DNA of 39,360 nt from Aigarchaeota archaeon (GTDB lineage: Archaea; Thermoproteota; Nitrososphaeria_A; Caldarchaeales; Wolframiiraptoraceae). Below the pieces are notes generated by a model. That model saw only the letters and a program-made list of their open reading frames with translations, was not told the origin of the DNA and did not search any database. Both the position numbers and the translations under genes were made by a program. This document shows, piece after piece, positions 9,429 to 18,507 of this stretch (its first letter is position 1; every line of letters begins with the position of its first letter). The stretch is taken from NCBI GenBank assembly GCA_025058515.1, contig JANXDW010000030.1, positions 1-39,360 of the forward strand, in the 5' to 3' direction.

Positions 9429-10686
9429 ACTCTTCAACAAATGATTCGAAAGCTTTCTTGAATACTTCGAATGGGAAAGATACTATACCTGCACCTATCT
9501 GACCTATACCTGGTTCTTTATGAGCAATACCTGTGTTTATCGTTGGAACGATACCTGTCTTTAGTATCTTTCTAATATCTATCCCTGTAGGTGTTCCTTG
9601 AAAGTTCAGATAAGGTATCGTGAAATACTTATGCTTCGTATACGTTATCTCATACATCTTGGTGGTTATCTCAATCGCTATCTGAACGCTTCCACCTACC
9701 CATGAAACTATAGCTGGAGCTGCGGCCATAGCGAAGCCACCGAACCCAGCGGTCTCTGTGATCGAGCTATCTCCTAAGTCTGGGTTAGCATCTGCTTCAG
9801 AAAATCCTGGAAACCATACGCCTTTAGGAGTTGGAGCAGGAGCTGTAAACCATCTATCTCCTAACCCGCTAACCCATATTCCAGTCTCAGTACCATTTCT
9901 AGACATAACAGTTACGATCGTACTATACTTAATGTTGTGAGAAGCCAATGTCATCGCTTTGGCAGACGCCATCCCTAAGTTTAATGTTGTAAAATTGTTT
10001 CCAGCTAGAAAGTTATATACTTCTCTTATCGTCTGTATACTGAACCCTGTATCCATCATGTATGGTGTAATCTCTTTTAAGAGAAGACTTGTAGCAGCAT
10101 TATACCTATTGTGGCAATCGTCGCCCATCTGTAGTGCTTGAGCGATAATACTCTTAAAAGATACTCCACCCTTATCTTTTACTATCTCTCTAATCACTGC
10201 TTGGAGTAGCGGAGCGACCGTCGACTCGATCCATCTAAGTCTATCTATTACCTCTTTACTATATGCTCCATATCGTAAGACTTTCCCTATCCCTTCATTA
10301 AAATTCGTATATGTTCTATTACCATATCTTTTATCATATATTTCATATACAGGCATTCTCGGAGAGATTATCCCAGCCATGGGTCCGACGGCATTATGGA
10401 TATGGGTAGGTTCTAAGACAACTTTACCAGATGTAACAAGTTTCTCAGCTTCTTCAGGAGTATCCGCCCATTCTTCATATATTATAGCACCTATTATCGC
10501 ACCTTTCATAGGTCCCGCAGCTTTCTCCCATGTTAGAGGAGGCCCTGCATGAAGCAGTAAGTAATCCTTCATTCCAGGTATCTTTTCTTTAGCGATACCT
10601 ACATCAACCCATATAGGATCAGACTCCATCATTCTTTCAACAGCTTCTCTATTAGCTTTCTCAATCTCATCTTTTATCGAAGACAT
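9418..10686 (-). CDS. DUF1116-family protein (YlbE/AllG-like)
   Basis: HAGPPLTWEKAAGPMKGAIIGA; MGDDCHNRYNAATSLLLKE; MSRNGTETGIWVSGLGDRWFTAPAP. Confidence 0.85.
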   Translation of the reverse strand: MSSIKDEIEKANREAVERMMESDPIWVDVGIAKEKIPGMKDYLLLHAGPPLTWEKAAGPMKGAIIGAIIYEEWADTPEEAEKLVTSGKVVLEPTHIHNAVGPMAGIISPRMPVYEIYDKRYGNRTYTNFNEGIGKVLRYGAYSKEVIDRLRWIESTVAPLLQAVIREIVKDKGGVSFKSIIAQALQMGDDCHNRYNAATSLLLKEITPYMMDTGFSIQTIREVYNFLAGNNFTTLNLGMASAKAMTLASHNIKYSTIVTVMSRNGTETGIWVSGLGDRWFTAPAPTPKGVWFPGFSEADANPDLGDSSITETAGFGGFAMAAAPAIVSWVGGSVQIAIEITTKMYEITYTKHKYFTIPYLNFQGTPTGIDIRKILKTGIVPTINTGIAHKEPGIGQIGAGIVSFPFEVFKKAFESFVEEYGI

Positions 10687-10848
10687 ACTCGATCATCTTT
10701 TAGAATCTCCAGCTATCTAAAATACTTTGACTACATTACTATGATTTAATGGATTGACCTAGACAATACCCAAAGTACTCAGCATTGTACAATATTTTTA
10801 CCAAAGTTTTCGATTTTCTATCATGTAGATATTCTTATCCAAATAATA

Positions 10849-10889
10849 ATTTTTCTTCAAGAGGTTATTATGATCTTCTTAAGAAAAAT
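10849..10889. repeat. 9-bp perfect inverted repeat (ATTTTTCTT...AAGAAAAAT) in the divergent fdrA-operon/prpB-like intergenic region
   Basis: Read directly from sequence; arms 10849-10857 and 10881-10889. Confidence 0.5.
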
Positions 10890-10998
10890 GAATCTATGTA
10901 CATATTGTAGTAACAAATCAGTAAAGAAGCTAATAACTTCTTACTATATTAAAAACGTTTAAGGGTTTCTTTAAAATCATATGTTGAGGTGAGAGATA

Positions 10999-11925
10999 GT
11001 GGGAGGACCTGTTACGATAAAGAAGAGAGTTGATACTGTTAATCTTCTACGTGAAGAGTTGAAAAAGAGTGAGATCATTATTGCACCTGGAGTTTTCAAT
11101 CCATTATCTGCAATGTTAGTTGAGAGGATGGGGTTTAAGGCTGTATACGTTTCTGGGGCAGCTGTAACAGCTTCTCTTGGATTACCAGATATTGGGTTGA
11201 TAACAATGGATGAGATGGTTAGAGTGGTTAAGTATATTGTAGACTCTATAGATATTCCAGTTATCGTGGATGCAGATACTGGTTATGGAGAAGCGTTAAA
11301 TGTGGTTAGAGCGGTTAGAGAGTTCGAGAAAGTGGGAGCATCAGCTATCCAGATAGAAGATCAAGTGCTCCCGAAGAAGTGCGGACACTTATCTGGTAAG
11401 AAGCTTATCGAGCCACTTGAGATGGCGAGGAAGATTAAAGCTGCTGTAGAAGCTAGAGTAAACCCTGATCTTATAATAATTGCTAGAACAGATGCTAGAG
11501 GGGTTAATGGTTTTCAAGATGCTGTAGAGAGAGCGACGCTATACATAGAGGCTGGTGCAGACGTAATCTTTCCAGAGGCTTTAGAATCTGAAGAAGAGTT
11601 CATAGAGTTTGCAAAGAAGGTTAAAGCTCCATTACTAGCTAATATGACTGAGTTCGGAAGATCTCCAATCCTATCCTTCAAGAGATTAGAAGAGATAGGG
11701 TATAAGCTTGTTATATATCCCGTGACGTTGTTGAGGTTGGCGATGAACGCTATGAGAGAAGGATTGATAAATTTGATGAAAGATGGGTCTCAAGAAAAGA
11801 TGCTCTCTAAAATGTTTACCAGAAAAGAGCTGTACGATCTAATATATTACGATGAGTATGAAAGCTTTGATAGAAGGATTGCTGAAGAAGTTGAGAAGAA
11901 GGTGAGTAGAACATGGATAAGATAA
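10999..11925 (+). CDS. Isocitrate lyase/PEP mutase superfamily lyase (methylisocitrate lyase/dimethylmalate lyase-like)
   Basis: VDADTGYGEALNVVRAVREFEKVGASAIQIEDQVLPKKCGHLSGK, with KKCGH active-site motif. Confidence 0.87.
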   Translation: MGGPVTIKKRVDTVNLLREELKKSEIIIAPGVFNPLSAMLVERMGFKAVYVSGAAVTASLGLPDIGLITMDEMVRVVKYIVDSIDIPVIVDADTGYGEALNVVRAVREFEKVGASAIQIEDQVLPKKCGHLSGKKLIEPLEMARKIKAAVEARVNPDLIIIARTDARGVNGFQDAVERATLYIEAGADVIFPEALESEEEFIEFAKKVKAPLLANMTEFGRSPILSFKRLEEIGYKLVIYPVTLLRLAMNAMREGLINLMKDGSQEKMLSKMFTRKELYDLIYYDEYESFDRRIAEEVEKKVSRTWIR

Positions 11926-13274
11926 CCCGCATCTTAGCAGAATATACTCTTGACATTGATTACAACAAGCTTCCACACGAGACTATACATGAAGTAAAGA
12001 GGAGGATAATAGACTCGATTGCGGTAGCCTTTGCAGCTTACTATGCTGACCCAGTTATTAAAAGCCGTCGAGTTGCTTCACTGTATACTAGTAGTAGTGG
12101 TGGAAGAATAATCGGCACAAGGTATAAGATCTCACCTGACTGGGCTTCATTTATAAATGGAATAATGATTAGATACCATGATTACAACGATACATATCTC
12201 TCTAAAGAACCTCTACACCCTAGCGATATGATAGCTGCAGCCTTCGGCCTCGGAGACTCATTAAACTCTTCAGGAAAAGATATTATTACGAGCATAGCTA
12301 TTGGTTATGAAGCATCAGTAACATTCTGCGATGGCGGTAGCTTAAGAAAGAGAGGATGGGACCACGTAAACTTTCTAGGTATAGGTAGTACTGTTCTCTC
12401 CTGTAAGCTTTTAAGATTAGACTTAGAGAAGATACAACACTCTCTCTCAATCTACACTGTTCCCCATGCTTCTATGAGACAGACAAGAGTTGGAGAACTA
12501 AGTATGTGGAAGGGTGCTGCAGCAGCGAACTCTACGAGAAACGCTGTCTTTGCTTCACTACTTGCAAAAGAAGGGTTTACTGGACCTTTCAAACCATTTG
12601 AAGGTGAGATGGCTTTTATAAAACAGCTCTTACAAGGAGATTTCGATACAAGTGTATTAACATCGATGGAGGATAAGAAGCCTCCGAGGAGAATTCTTGA
12701 TACATACATAAAAAAGTATCCTGTAGAATATCATGCTCAGACTGCTGTTGAGGCTGTCTTGAAGTTAAGAGAACAAGTCCACTTAAATGATGTAGAGAAG
12801 ATCTTGATTGAAACCTTCCAAGCAGCTTATGATATAATTGGTCCAAAAGATCTTGAGAAATGGGATCCCCATACTAAAGAGACAGCAGACCATTCTTTAA
12901 TGTGGATAGTCGCTGCTGCTCTAGTCTGGGGAAATATAACTATCGAGCATTATCATGATATTAGAAATCAGCATGTACTCTCTTTGATGAGGCGTATGGA
13001 GGTAAGGGTTGACCCAGAAATCAATGAAAAATATCCAAGATCTTTCTCAAATAGAATAACTATAGTAACTAAAGATGGGAGGAGGTTTTCAGAAGAAGTA
13101 GAGTATGCTAGAGGTCATCCTAAGAATCCTATGACCGATGAAGAAGTAGAGAAGAAGTTTGATGAATTAACGAGATACTTGATCCCAAGAGACCAGAGAA
13201 ATAGATTAGTACAGAAGATCTGGAGGTTGGAAGACTACACTATAGAAGAAATAATTGAAGAGACTGTAATCTAA
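11913..13274 (+). CDS. MmgE/PrpD-family protein (2-methylcitrate dehydratase-like)
   Basis: RRIIDSIAVAFAAY, NGIMIRYHDYNDTYL, HPSDMIAAAFGLGDSL; start overlaps the lyase gene by 13 nt. Confidence 0.87.
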   Translation: MDKITRILAEYTLDIDYNKLPHETIHEVKRRIIDSIAVAFAAYYADPVIKSRRVASLYTSSSGGRIIGTRYKISPDWASFINGIMIRYHDYNDTYLSKEPLHPSDMIAAAFGLGDSLNSSGKDIITSIAIGYEASVTFCDGGSLRKRGWDHVNFLGIGSTVLSCKLLRLDLEKIQHSLSIYTVPHASMRQTRVGELSMWKGAAAANSTRNAVFASLLAKEGFTGPFKPFEGEMAFIKQLLQGDFDTSVLTSMEDKKPPRRILDTYIKKYPVEYHAQTAVEAVLKLREQVHLNDVEKILIETFQAAYDIIGPKDLEKWDPHTKETADHSLMWIVAAALVWGNITIEHYHDIRNQHVLSLMRRMEVRVDPEINEKYPRSFSNRITIVTKDGRRFSEEVEYARGHPKNPMTDEEVEKKFDELTRYLIPRDQRNRLVQKIWRLEDYTIEEIIEETVI

Positions 13275-13471
13275 CAGACTAGACATAACATAAATTTAGA
13301 GTATTACTTAAAAACTAATTGAAGATTCTAAGCATTACATTCTCTCGACCTATTATTTAATTGTTATATGAAGATAAATATAGTGTAGTCTTTATCGATG
13401 TTTATAGTTATTGTCGATTTACAGTGTATCCTTAAATATCTCTCATTTCGCTAACTTATCTGTGAAGATTA

Positions 13472-15055
13472 ATGAGTGAGAAGTTGTTTAAGTCTACTGA
13501 AGAATTAGTAAATGAGTTGTATGAGATGCGGAAGAAGTCTCAACTAGGCGGTGGGGTAGAAGCTATAGAGAAACAACATCAAGGGGGAAAGTTAACGGCA
13601 AGAGAGAGGATCGACTTGTTACTAGATAAAGATAGCTTCATGGAGCTAGATTCATTCATGGTACATCGATCTACTGAATTCGGGATGGATAAGAGGAAAG
13701 TACTAGGTGATGGAATAGTTACAGGTTTAGGGAGGATAGATGGTAGATTGGTCGCTGTATTCGCTCAAGACGCTACATTCATGGGAGGATCTATAGGAGA
13801 GATCCACGCTAACAAGATCACTAGGATTCTAGACCGTGCGATGGAGCTGGGTGTCCCGATAATAGGGTTGAATGATTCAGGAGGTGCACGGATTCAAGAA
13901 GGAGTTGCATCTCTACATGCTATAGGAGAATATTTTGCAAGAAATGTTAGAGCATCAGGTGTAATCCCACAGATCACTGTTATAATGGGACCGTGTGCAG
14001 GAGGCGCAGTGTACTCTCCTGCTCTAGGAGACTTTATAATAATGGTGGATAAGACAAGCTATATGTTCATCACTGGTCCTCGTGTCGTTAAAGCTGTGAT
14101 GGGAGAAGACGTCTCTTTCGAAGATCTAGGCGGATCCCATATCCATTCGAGGATCTCGGGTGTAGCCGATTTTACCGCACCTAATGATGTTGAAGCATTA
14201 AATCTCGTTAGAAGATTGATATCTTATCTACCATCTAACTGTCTTGAAGATCCACCATTTATCGAGACTGGAGATCCAGCAGATAGGGTAAATGAAGAAT
14301 TAAACTATATAGTACCTGCTGATCCGAGGAAGAGTTACGATATAAGAGATTTAATCAACATAATCTTCGATAGAAACTCTTTTCTAGAAGTTAAGAAGGA
14401 TTTTGCACCTAATGCTGTGGTAGGGTTTGCGAGGTTAGCTGGAGTTTCAGTAGGGGTTGTCGCAAATCAGCCGGCTTCACTAGCTGGTGTATTAGATATA
14501 GATTCATCAGATAAGATTGCTAGGTTCGTTAGATTCTGTGATTGCTTCAACATACCGCTTATAACTTTCGTAGATGTTCCTGGATATCTACCTGGGACGA
14601 AGCAAGAGCATGGAGGTGTAATAAGACATGGAGCAAAAGTAATCTATGCATATGTTGAAGCAACCGTTCCGAAGATCTCTATTGTTGTTAGGAAAGCATA
14701 TGGTGGAGCTTACATAGCTATGTGTAGTAAGAGTCTAGGAGCTGACGTCGTCTTCGCTTATCCGACAGCTGAGATAGCGGTTATGGGACCTGAAGGTGCA
14801 GTAGAGATAATATATAGGAAGGAGATAGATTCTGCTGAACCATCTAAGAGAGATGAGGTTATATCTAATTTAATTAAAGAGTATAGATTCAAGTTTGCTA
14901 ACCCTTATGTTGCTGCAGGTCTAGGATATATCAATGCAGTAATAGAGCCTAAAGAGACTAGACCGATGCTTGTCAAAGCTTTAAAGATGTATATGAAAGG
15001 TAAGAGGAGCTTAGTGTCTAGGCTTCCGAAGAAACATGGGAACATGCCATTATAG
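13472..15055 (+). CDS. mmdA: Acyl-CoA carboxyltransferase subunit (methylmalonyl-CoA decarboxylase alpha/propionyl-CoA carboxylase beta-like)
   Basis: GGKLTARERIDLLLDKDSF, GGARIQEGVASLHAIGEYF, GPCAGGAVYSPALGDF, VDVPGYLPGTKQEHGGVIRHGAK. Confidence 0.9.
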   Translation: MSEKLFKSTEELVNELYEMRKKSQLGGGVEAIEKQHQGGKLTARERIDLLLDKDSFMELDSFMVHRSTEFGMDKRKVLGDGIVTGLGRIDGRLVAVFAQDATFMGGSIGEIHANKITRILDRAMELGVPIIGLNDSGGARIQEGVASLHAIGEYFARNVRASGVIPQITVIMGPCAGGAVYSPALGDFIIMVDKTSYMFITGPRVVKAVMGEDVSFEDLGGSHIHSRISGVADFTAPNDVEALNLVRRLISYLPSNCLEDPPFIETGDPADRVNEELNYIVPADPRKSYDIRDLINIIFDRNSFLEVKKDFAPNAVVGFARLAGVSVGVVANQPASLAGVLDIDSSDKIARFVRFCDCFNIPLITFVDVPGYLPGTKQEHGGVIRHGAKVIYAYVEATVPKISIVVRKAYGGAYIAMCSKSLGADVVFAYPTAEIAVMGPEGAVEIIYRKEIDSAEPSKRDEVISNLIKEYRFKFANPYVAAGLGYINAVIEPKETRPMLVKALKMYMKGKRSLVSRLPKKHGNMPL

Positions 15056-16150
15056 ACCGAGATATTGTGGGATGAGAGATAGTACGACGGCTCCAGCGAT
15101 GACGGATGCTATCTGACCTCCAGTATTTGTAGCTATAGTATGCATCAGTATCCAGTTGTCTGGATCTTCTTGACGGGCAATTAGGTGAGCTGTTCTCGCA
15201 GCCATTGGAAAAGCTGAGATACCGGTAGCTCCAAGCAATGGGTTTATCTTTCCTCTAGTTAGATAGTATGCTATCTTTCCTGCAATAAGCCCGAACGATA
15301 TGTCTGTGATGAAAGCGATGACTCCAAGTCCGAAGACCATTAAAGTTGAGAGATTTATGAATTTCTCTGCAACCATAGTTCCACCAATACTTAAACCTAG
15401 TAGAAGAGTTACTATATTTGATAATTCATTTTGTGCAGATTTTGACAACCTTTCAACTACACCACACTCTTTTAAGAAGTTTCCAAACATTAATGCTCCT
15501 ATCAGAGGCAAACCTTTTGGAGCTAGCAACCCTATTACGATCGTTACAATTATTGGAAATATGATCTTTAGTATTCTTGAGTAAGTTCCCTGCTTATAAG
15601 GCATTCGTGCTAGCCTCTCTTTCTTACTTAAAAGTAGTCTTGAGAGTGGTACTATCAGGAGTGGAGCTATTGATATGTACATGTAGGCTGAGACAGCGAT
15701 TGGACCAAGCAGGTCTTCTGCATATAGTGATGCTACGTAAATGGCTGTGGGGCCATCCATGGCGCCGATTATACCTATGCTAGCGGCTCTCTCAGGTGTG
15801 AACCCCAATGTCAAAGCTAGGATCATTGTTAAAGGTATCCCAACTTGTGCGGGTATGGTCAATAGTAGTACCCACGGCATCCCAAAGAGAGGACCGAAGT
15901 CTATCATGGCCCCTATACCGATGAAGATTAGTATCGGGAACAGCTCTGTAAGTATTCCGTATTCGTATAGGTACCTGATGAATCCGCCTACTTCCATCAA
16001 TTCACCGTGGGGAATGTTTACTAAGATTGCTCCAAACCCGATAGGTATCAAAAGTAGCGGTTCATACCCTTTCTTGATCGCTAAGTAAATGAGTATAAAC
16101 CCGACGGTAATCATGATTATATTGCCAGCATATGCTGTCAAAAACTCCAT
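15050..16150 (-). CDS. OadB/MmdB-like membrane subunit of a Na+-transporting decarboxylase
   Basis: Multiple hydrophobic segments; FIGIGAMIDFGPLF, GAMDGPTAIYVASLYAEDLLGPIAVSAYMYISIAP, NPLLGATGISAFPMAAR. Confidence 0.88.
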   Translation of the reverse strand: MEFLTAYAGNIIMITVGFILIYLAIKKGYEPLLLIPIGFGAILVNIPHGELMEVGGFIRYLYEYGILTELFPILIFIGIGAMIDFGPLFGMPWVLLLTIPAQVGIPLTMILALTLGFTPERAASIGIIGAMDGPTAIYVASLYAEDLLGPIAVSAYMYISIAPLLIVPLSRLLLSKKERLARMPYKQGTYSRILKIIFPIIVTIVIGLLAPKGLPLIGALMFGNFLKECGVVERLSKSAQNELSNIVTLLLGLSIGGTMVAEKFINLSTLMVFGLGVIAFITDISFGLIAGKIAYYLTRGKINPLLGATGISAFPMAARTAHLIARQEDPDNWILMHTIATNTGGQIASVIAGAVVLSLIPQYLGL

Positions 16151-16162
16151 CGACGACCCACC

Positions 16163-16579
16163 TTACTCAATCTCAATTAACATATCTTCTGCATTAACAG
16201 AAACCCCTTCTTGAACATAGATCCGCTTTACCCTACCAGATATAGGAGAATATATCATATTCTCCATCTTCATACTTTCTAAGACTAAGATGGGATCTCC
16301 AGCTTTAACTGAATCACCTTCTTTACATTTTATCGATACGATGGTTCCAGGGATCGGTGCTCTCACTATACCTCGTGCTTTAACTGTCTCAACTTTAGCT
16401 TCTTGAATAGGAGTGGGAGCTGCTCTCCGTTCCTCTCTATGTGTTGGAGTGGTTGGAATAGGTGTAGGCGGAGGCATAGTAACTACTTCTTCTACACCGA
16501 CTTCTTCAACCTCAACTTCAAATACCTTACCACCTACTGTTACTCGGAACCTTCTCTTCAACTCAATCCACCCCTCCAT
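16163..16579 (-). CDS. Biotin carboxyl carrier protein/domain
   Basis: VRAPIPGTIVSIKCKEGDSVKAGDPILVLESMKMENMIYSPISGRVKRIYVQEGVSV; ESMKM biotinylation motif after a Pro/Thr-rich linker. Confidence 0.92.
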   Translation of the reverse strand: MEGWIELKRRFRVTVGGKVFEVEVEEVGVEEVVTMPPPTPIPTTPTHREERRAAPTPIQEAKVETVKARGIVRAPIPGTIVSIKCKEGDSVKAGDPILVLESMKMENMIYSPISGRVKRIYVQEGVSVNAEDMLIEIE

Positions 16580-16895
16580 ATCGTGAAGAATGTAGTATGC
16601 TTGAAATCTTCCATGGTGACATAGAAGGTTCCAAGCTCTCTTTTACGTATACAGTTTTCATAGGTTGAGATAGCGATGCAACTACAGCACTAATACCTGC
16701 GATTAATTCAAGTTCTTCTTCAACAGTCTTCTCTTCCTTAAGTTCAGTTTTCTCTTTAATCTCTACTGGTTTAGGAGATGTAGATCGGCGGAGTAGATAG
16801 ATCAGTATTAGTAGGGCGACGATTCCTCCTGTTACGAATAGAAGCCAGTTCAACGTGAAAATTATTCCTAATTCTATATAGTTAGTTAAGGCCAT
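16563..16895 (-). CDS. OadG/MmdD-like small membrane subunit
   Basis: Single N-terminal TM segment (GIIFTLNWLLFVTGGIVALLILIYLL), acidic linker, and position upstream of BCCP and OadB genes. Confidence 0.65.
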   Translation of the reverse strand: MALTNYIELGIIFTLNWLLFVTGGIVALLILIYLLRRSTSPKPVEIKEKTELKEEKTVEEELELIAGISAVVASLSQPMKTVYVKESLEPSMSPWKISSILHSSRYGGVD

Positions 16896-17084
16896 GTTAT
16901 GAAAATAAAAAACGATCTATTTTAGTATTACTTCTATTGTGATCTACTCAAGTATTGATGGAATGTGTTGATAGAGACTTTTATCAAGTGTTCAATTCTA
17001 CTCTACTCTCGAAGATATAGATTTAACGATATTGAATTCATCCTCGATTGAATATTAATTAGCAGATCTTATTTTTAAGAGATT

Positions 17085-17840
17085 ATGATGGAAGAGGTTG
17101 GACCGAGAGACTTAAAGATTTATTTTTATGATGTTGTAGATTCTACTCAAGACTTAGCGAGGAGTCTTGGAGCAGTTGAAGAATTTACTGTTGTAGTAGC
17201 TAGAGAACAGATTAAAGGTAGGGGGAGGTTGGGGAGAGGATGGTATTCTCCTCCAGGTGGATTGTGGTTTACGATCATCCTATACCCTAAAACTCCAATC
17301 TCAACATACGCTATCCTTTGCTTACTATGTTCACTATCGATTGTTAAAGCAATTGAAGACGTTACTGGGCTTAAAGCTCATATTAAATGGCCAAACGATG
17401 TATACTTAAAGAATAAGAAGATCGCAGGGATACTTGTAGAGTCAGATGTTATTGATGAATTGATATCGAGAGCACTTGTAGGGATCGGGGTGAACCTAAA
17501 TTTTCAAATAGAGTCTTTACCTGAAGAACTAAGAGATAAGGCTACAACATTACTCGAAGAATATGGTGAGACAATAGATAGAGAGGTATTTCTAATAAAG
17601 ATACTGAAAGAATTAAAAAAGTATTATGAAGAGTATAGAGCAGGGGCTTACCAAAAGTTGGTTGAAGTTATTAAGAGTAGGATGGAGATGATTGGGAGAA
17701 CAGTATCCGTCTCCCTAGACCAGGAAGATGTAACAGGTTTAGTAAAAGATCTTGAAATTACTGGAAACCTAATCATCGAGTCTACAAGAGGAGAGATCGT
17801 TCTAAATCCTTCAAAGATCAAAAAGCTGGAACTTATCTAA
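17085..17840 (+). CDS. birA: Biotin--protein ligase (no N-terminal DNA-binding domain apparent)
   Basis: VVAREQIKGRGRLGRGWYSPPGGLWFTIIL; KWPNDVYLKNKKIAGILVES. Confidence 0.92.
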   Translation: MMEEVGPRDLKIYFYDVVDSTQDLARSLGAVEEFTVVVAREQIKGRGRLGRGWYSPPGGLWFTIILYPKTPISTYAILCLLCSLSIVKAIEDVTGLKAHIKWPNDVYLKNKKIAGILVESDVIDELISRALVGIGVNLNFQIESLPEELRDKATTLLEEYGETIDREVFLIKILKELKKYYEEYRAGAYQKLVEVIKSRMEMIGRTVSVSLDQEDVTGLVKDLEITGNLIIESTRGEIVLNPSKIKKLELI

Positions 17841-18400
17841 GCTCTTGCTTTAATTATTATTTGTGAGAAATCTTTCCTTTTCAGAAGATATATTATAATT
17901 GCTATCTTCAATCCATCTCCTGGAAGGAATACTAGCGATCCCATTACCACTCCTCTATAGATCGCTTCAGATAATGCTAGTCCAGAGAAATTGGAGAACC
18001 AGAAGATTAACCAAGGAACACCTAGACCGTAGATAATCAACTCAGCTGAGATACATGCTAATAATGCGCTAATCATCTGTCTACTGTTTGTAGGTTTGTA
18101 GATTAAGCCTGCGATAGCCGCTGCTATTGGAAAGGATATTAGATAACCGGCTGTAGGACCGAGGAGGGTTGCGAACCCACTTTTAAAACCTGCGAAAACT
18201 GGTAGACCTGCCAATCCTAGAGCTAAATATATCAGTTGTGAGAGGAGACCTACACTGTATCCTCCTACTATACCTGAAAGTATGACGAAGAGAGATTGTA
18301 AAGTTATAGGTACTGGTCCGATATAGAATGAGAGCTGTGCACCGAGGGATGTAAAGACTGCGAAGATACTTGATAGAGCAATCTTACGTGCTTTAGACAT
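17837..18400 (-). CDS. bioY: BioY-family biotin transporter substrate-binding component
   Basis: GAQLSFYIGPVPITLQSLFVILSGIVGGYSVGLLSQLIYLALGLAGLPVFAG. Confidence 0.92.
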   Translation of the reverse strand: MSKARKIALSSIFAVFTSLGAQLSFYIGPVPITLQSLFVILSGIVGGYSVGLLSQLIYLALGLAGLPVFAGFKSGFATLLGPTAGYLISFPIAAAIAGLIYKPTNSRQMISALLACISAELIIYGLGVPWLIFWFSNFSGLALSEAIYRGVVMGSLVFLPGDGLKIAIIIYLLKRKDFSQIIIKARA

Positions 18401-18507
18401 GGTTAATTAAGGATAAAGAAGGTAAATTTAAGTTTTAAGTTTAAAAGATAGAAATGAGTACTAGATGGTTTTCTAATAAAAAAGAATTAAGAAGTAAGTT
18501 TAGAGGA

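Noticed and set aside
10870-10962. 30-aa ORF MIFLRKMNLCTYCSNKSVKKLITSYYIKNV with CxxC and a weak AGAGGTT upstream
   Set aside because: Too short to support without conservation data; overlaps the presumed promoter and the inverted repeat of the intergenic region
13275-13471. Possible tRNA or small RNA in the 197-nt gap before the carboxyltransferase gene
   Set aside because: AT-rich with no cloverleaf, GTTCRA T-loop or strong stem visible by eye
15741-16088. 115-aa plus-strand ORF antisense to the OadB-like gene
   Set aside because: Shadow ORF with Pro/Ser/Ile-rich translation; the minus strand encodes a recognisable membrane protein
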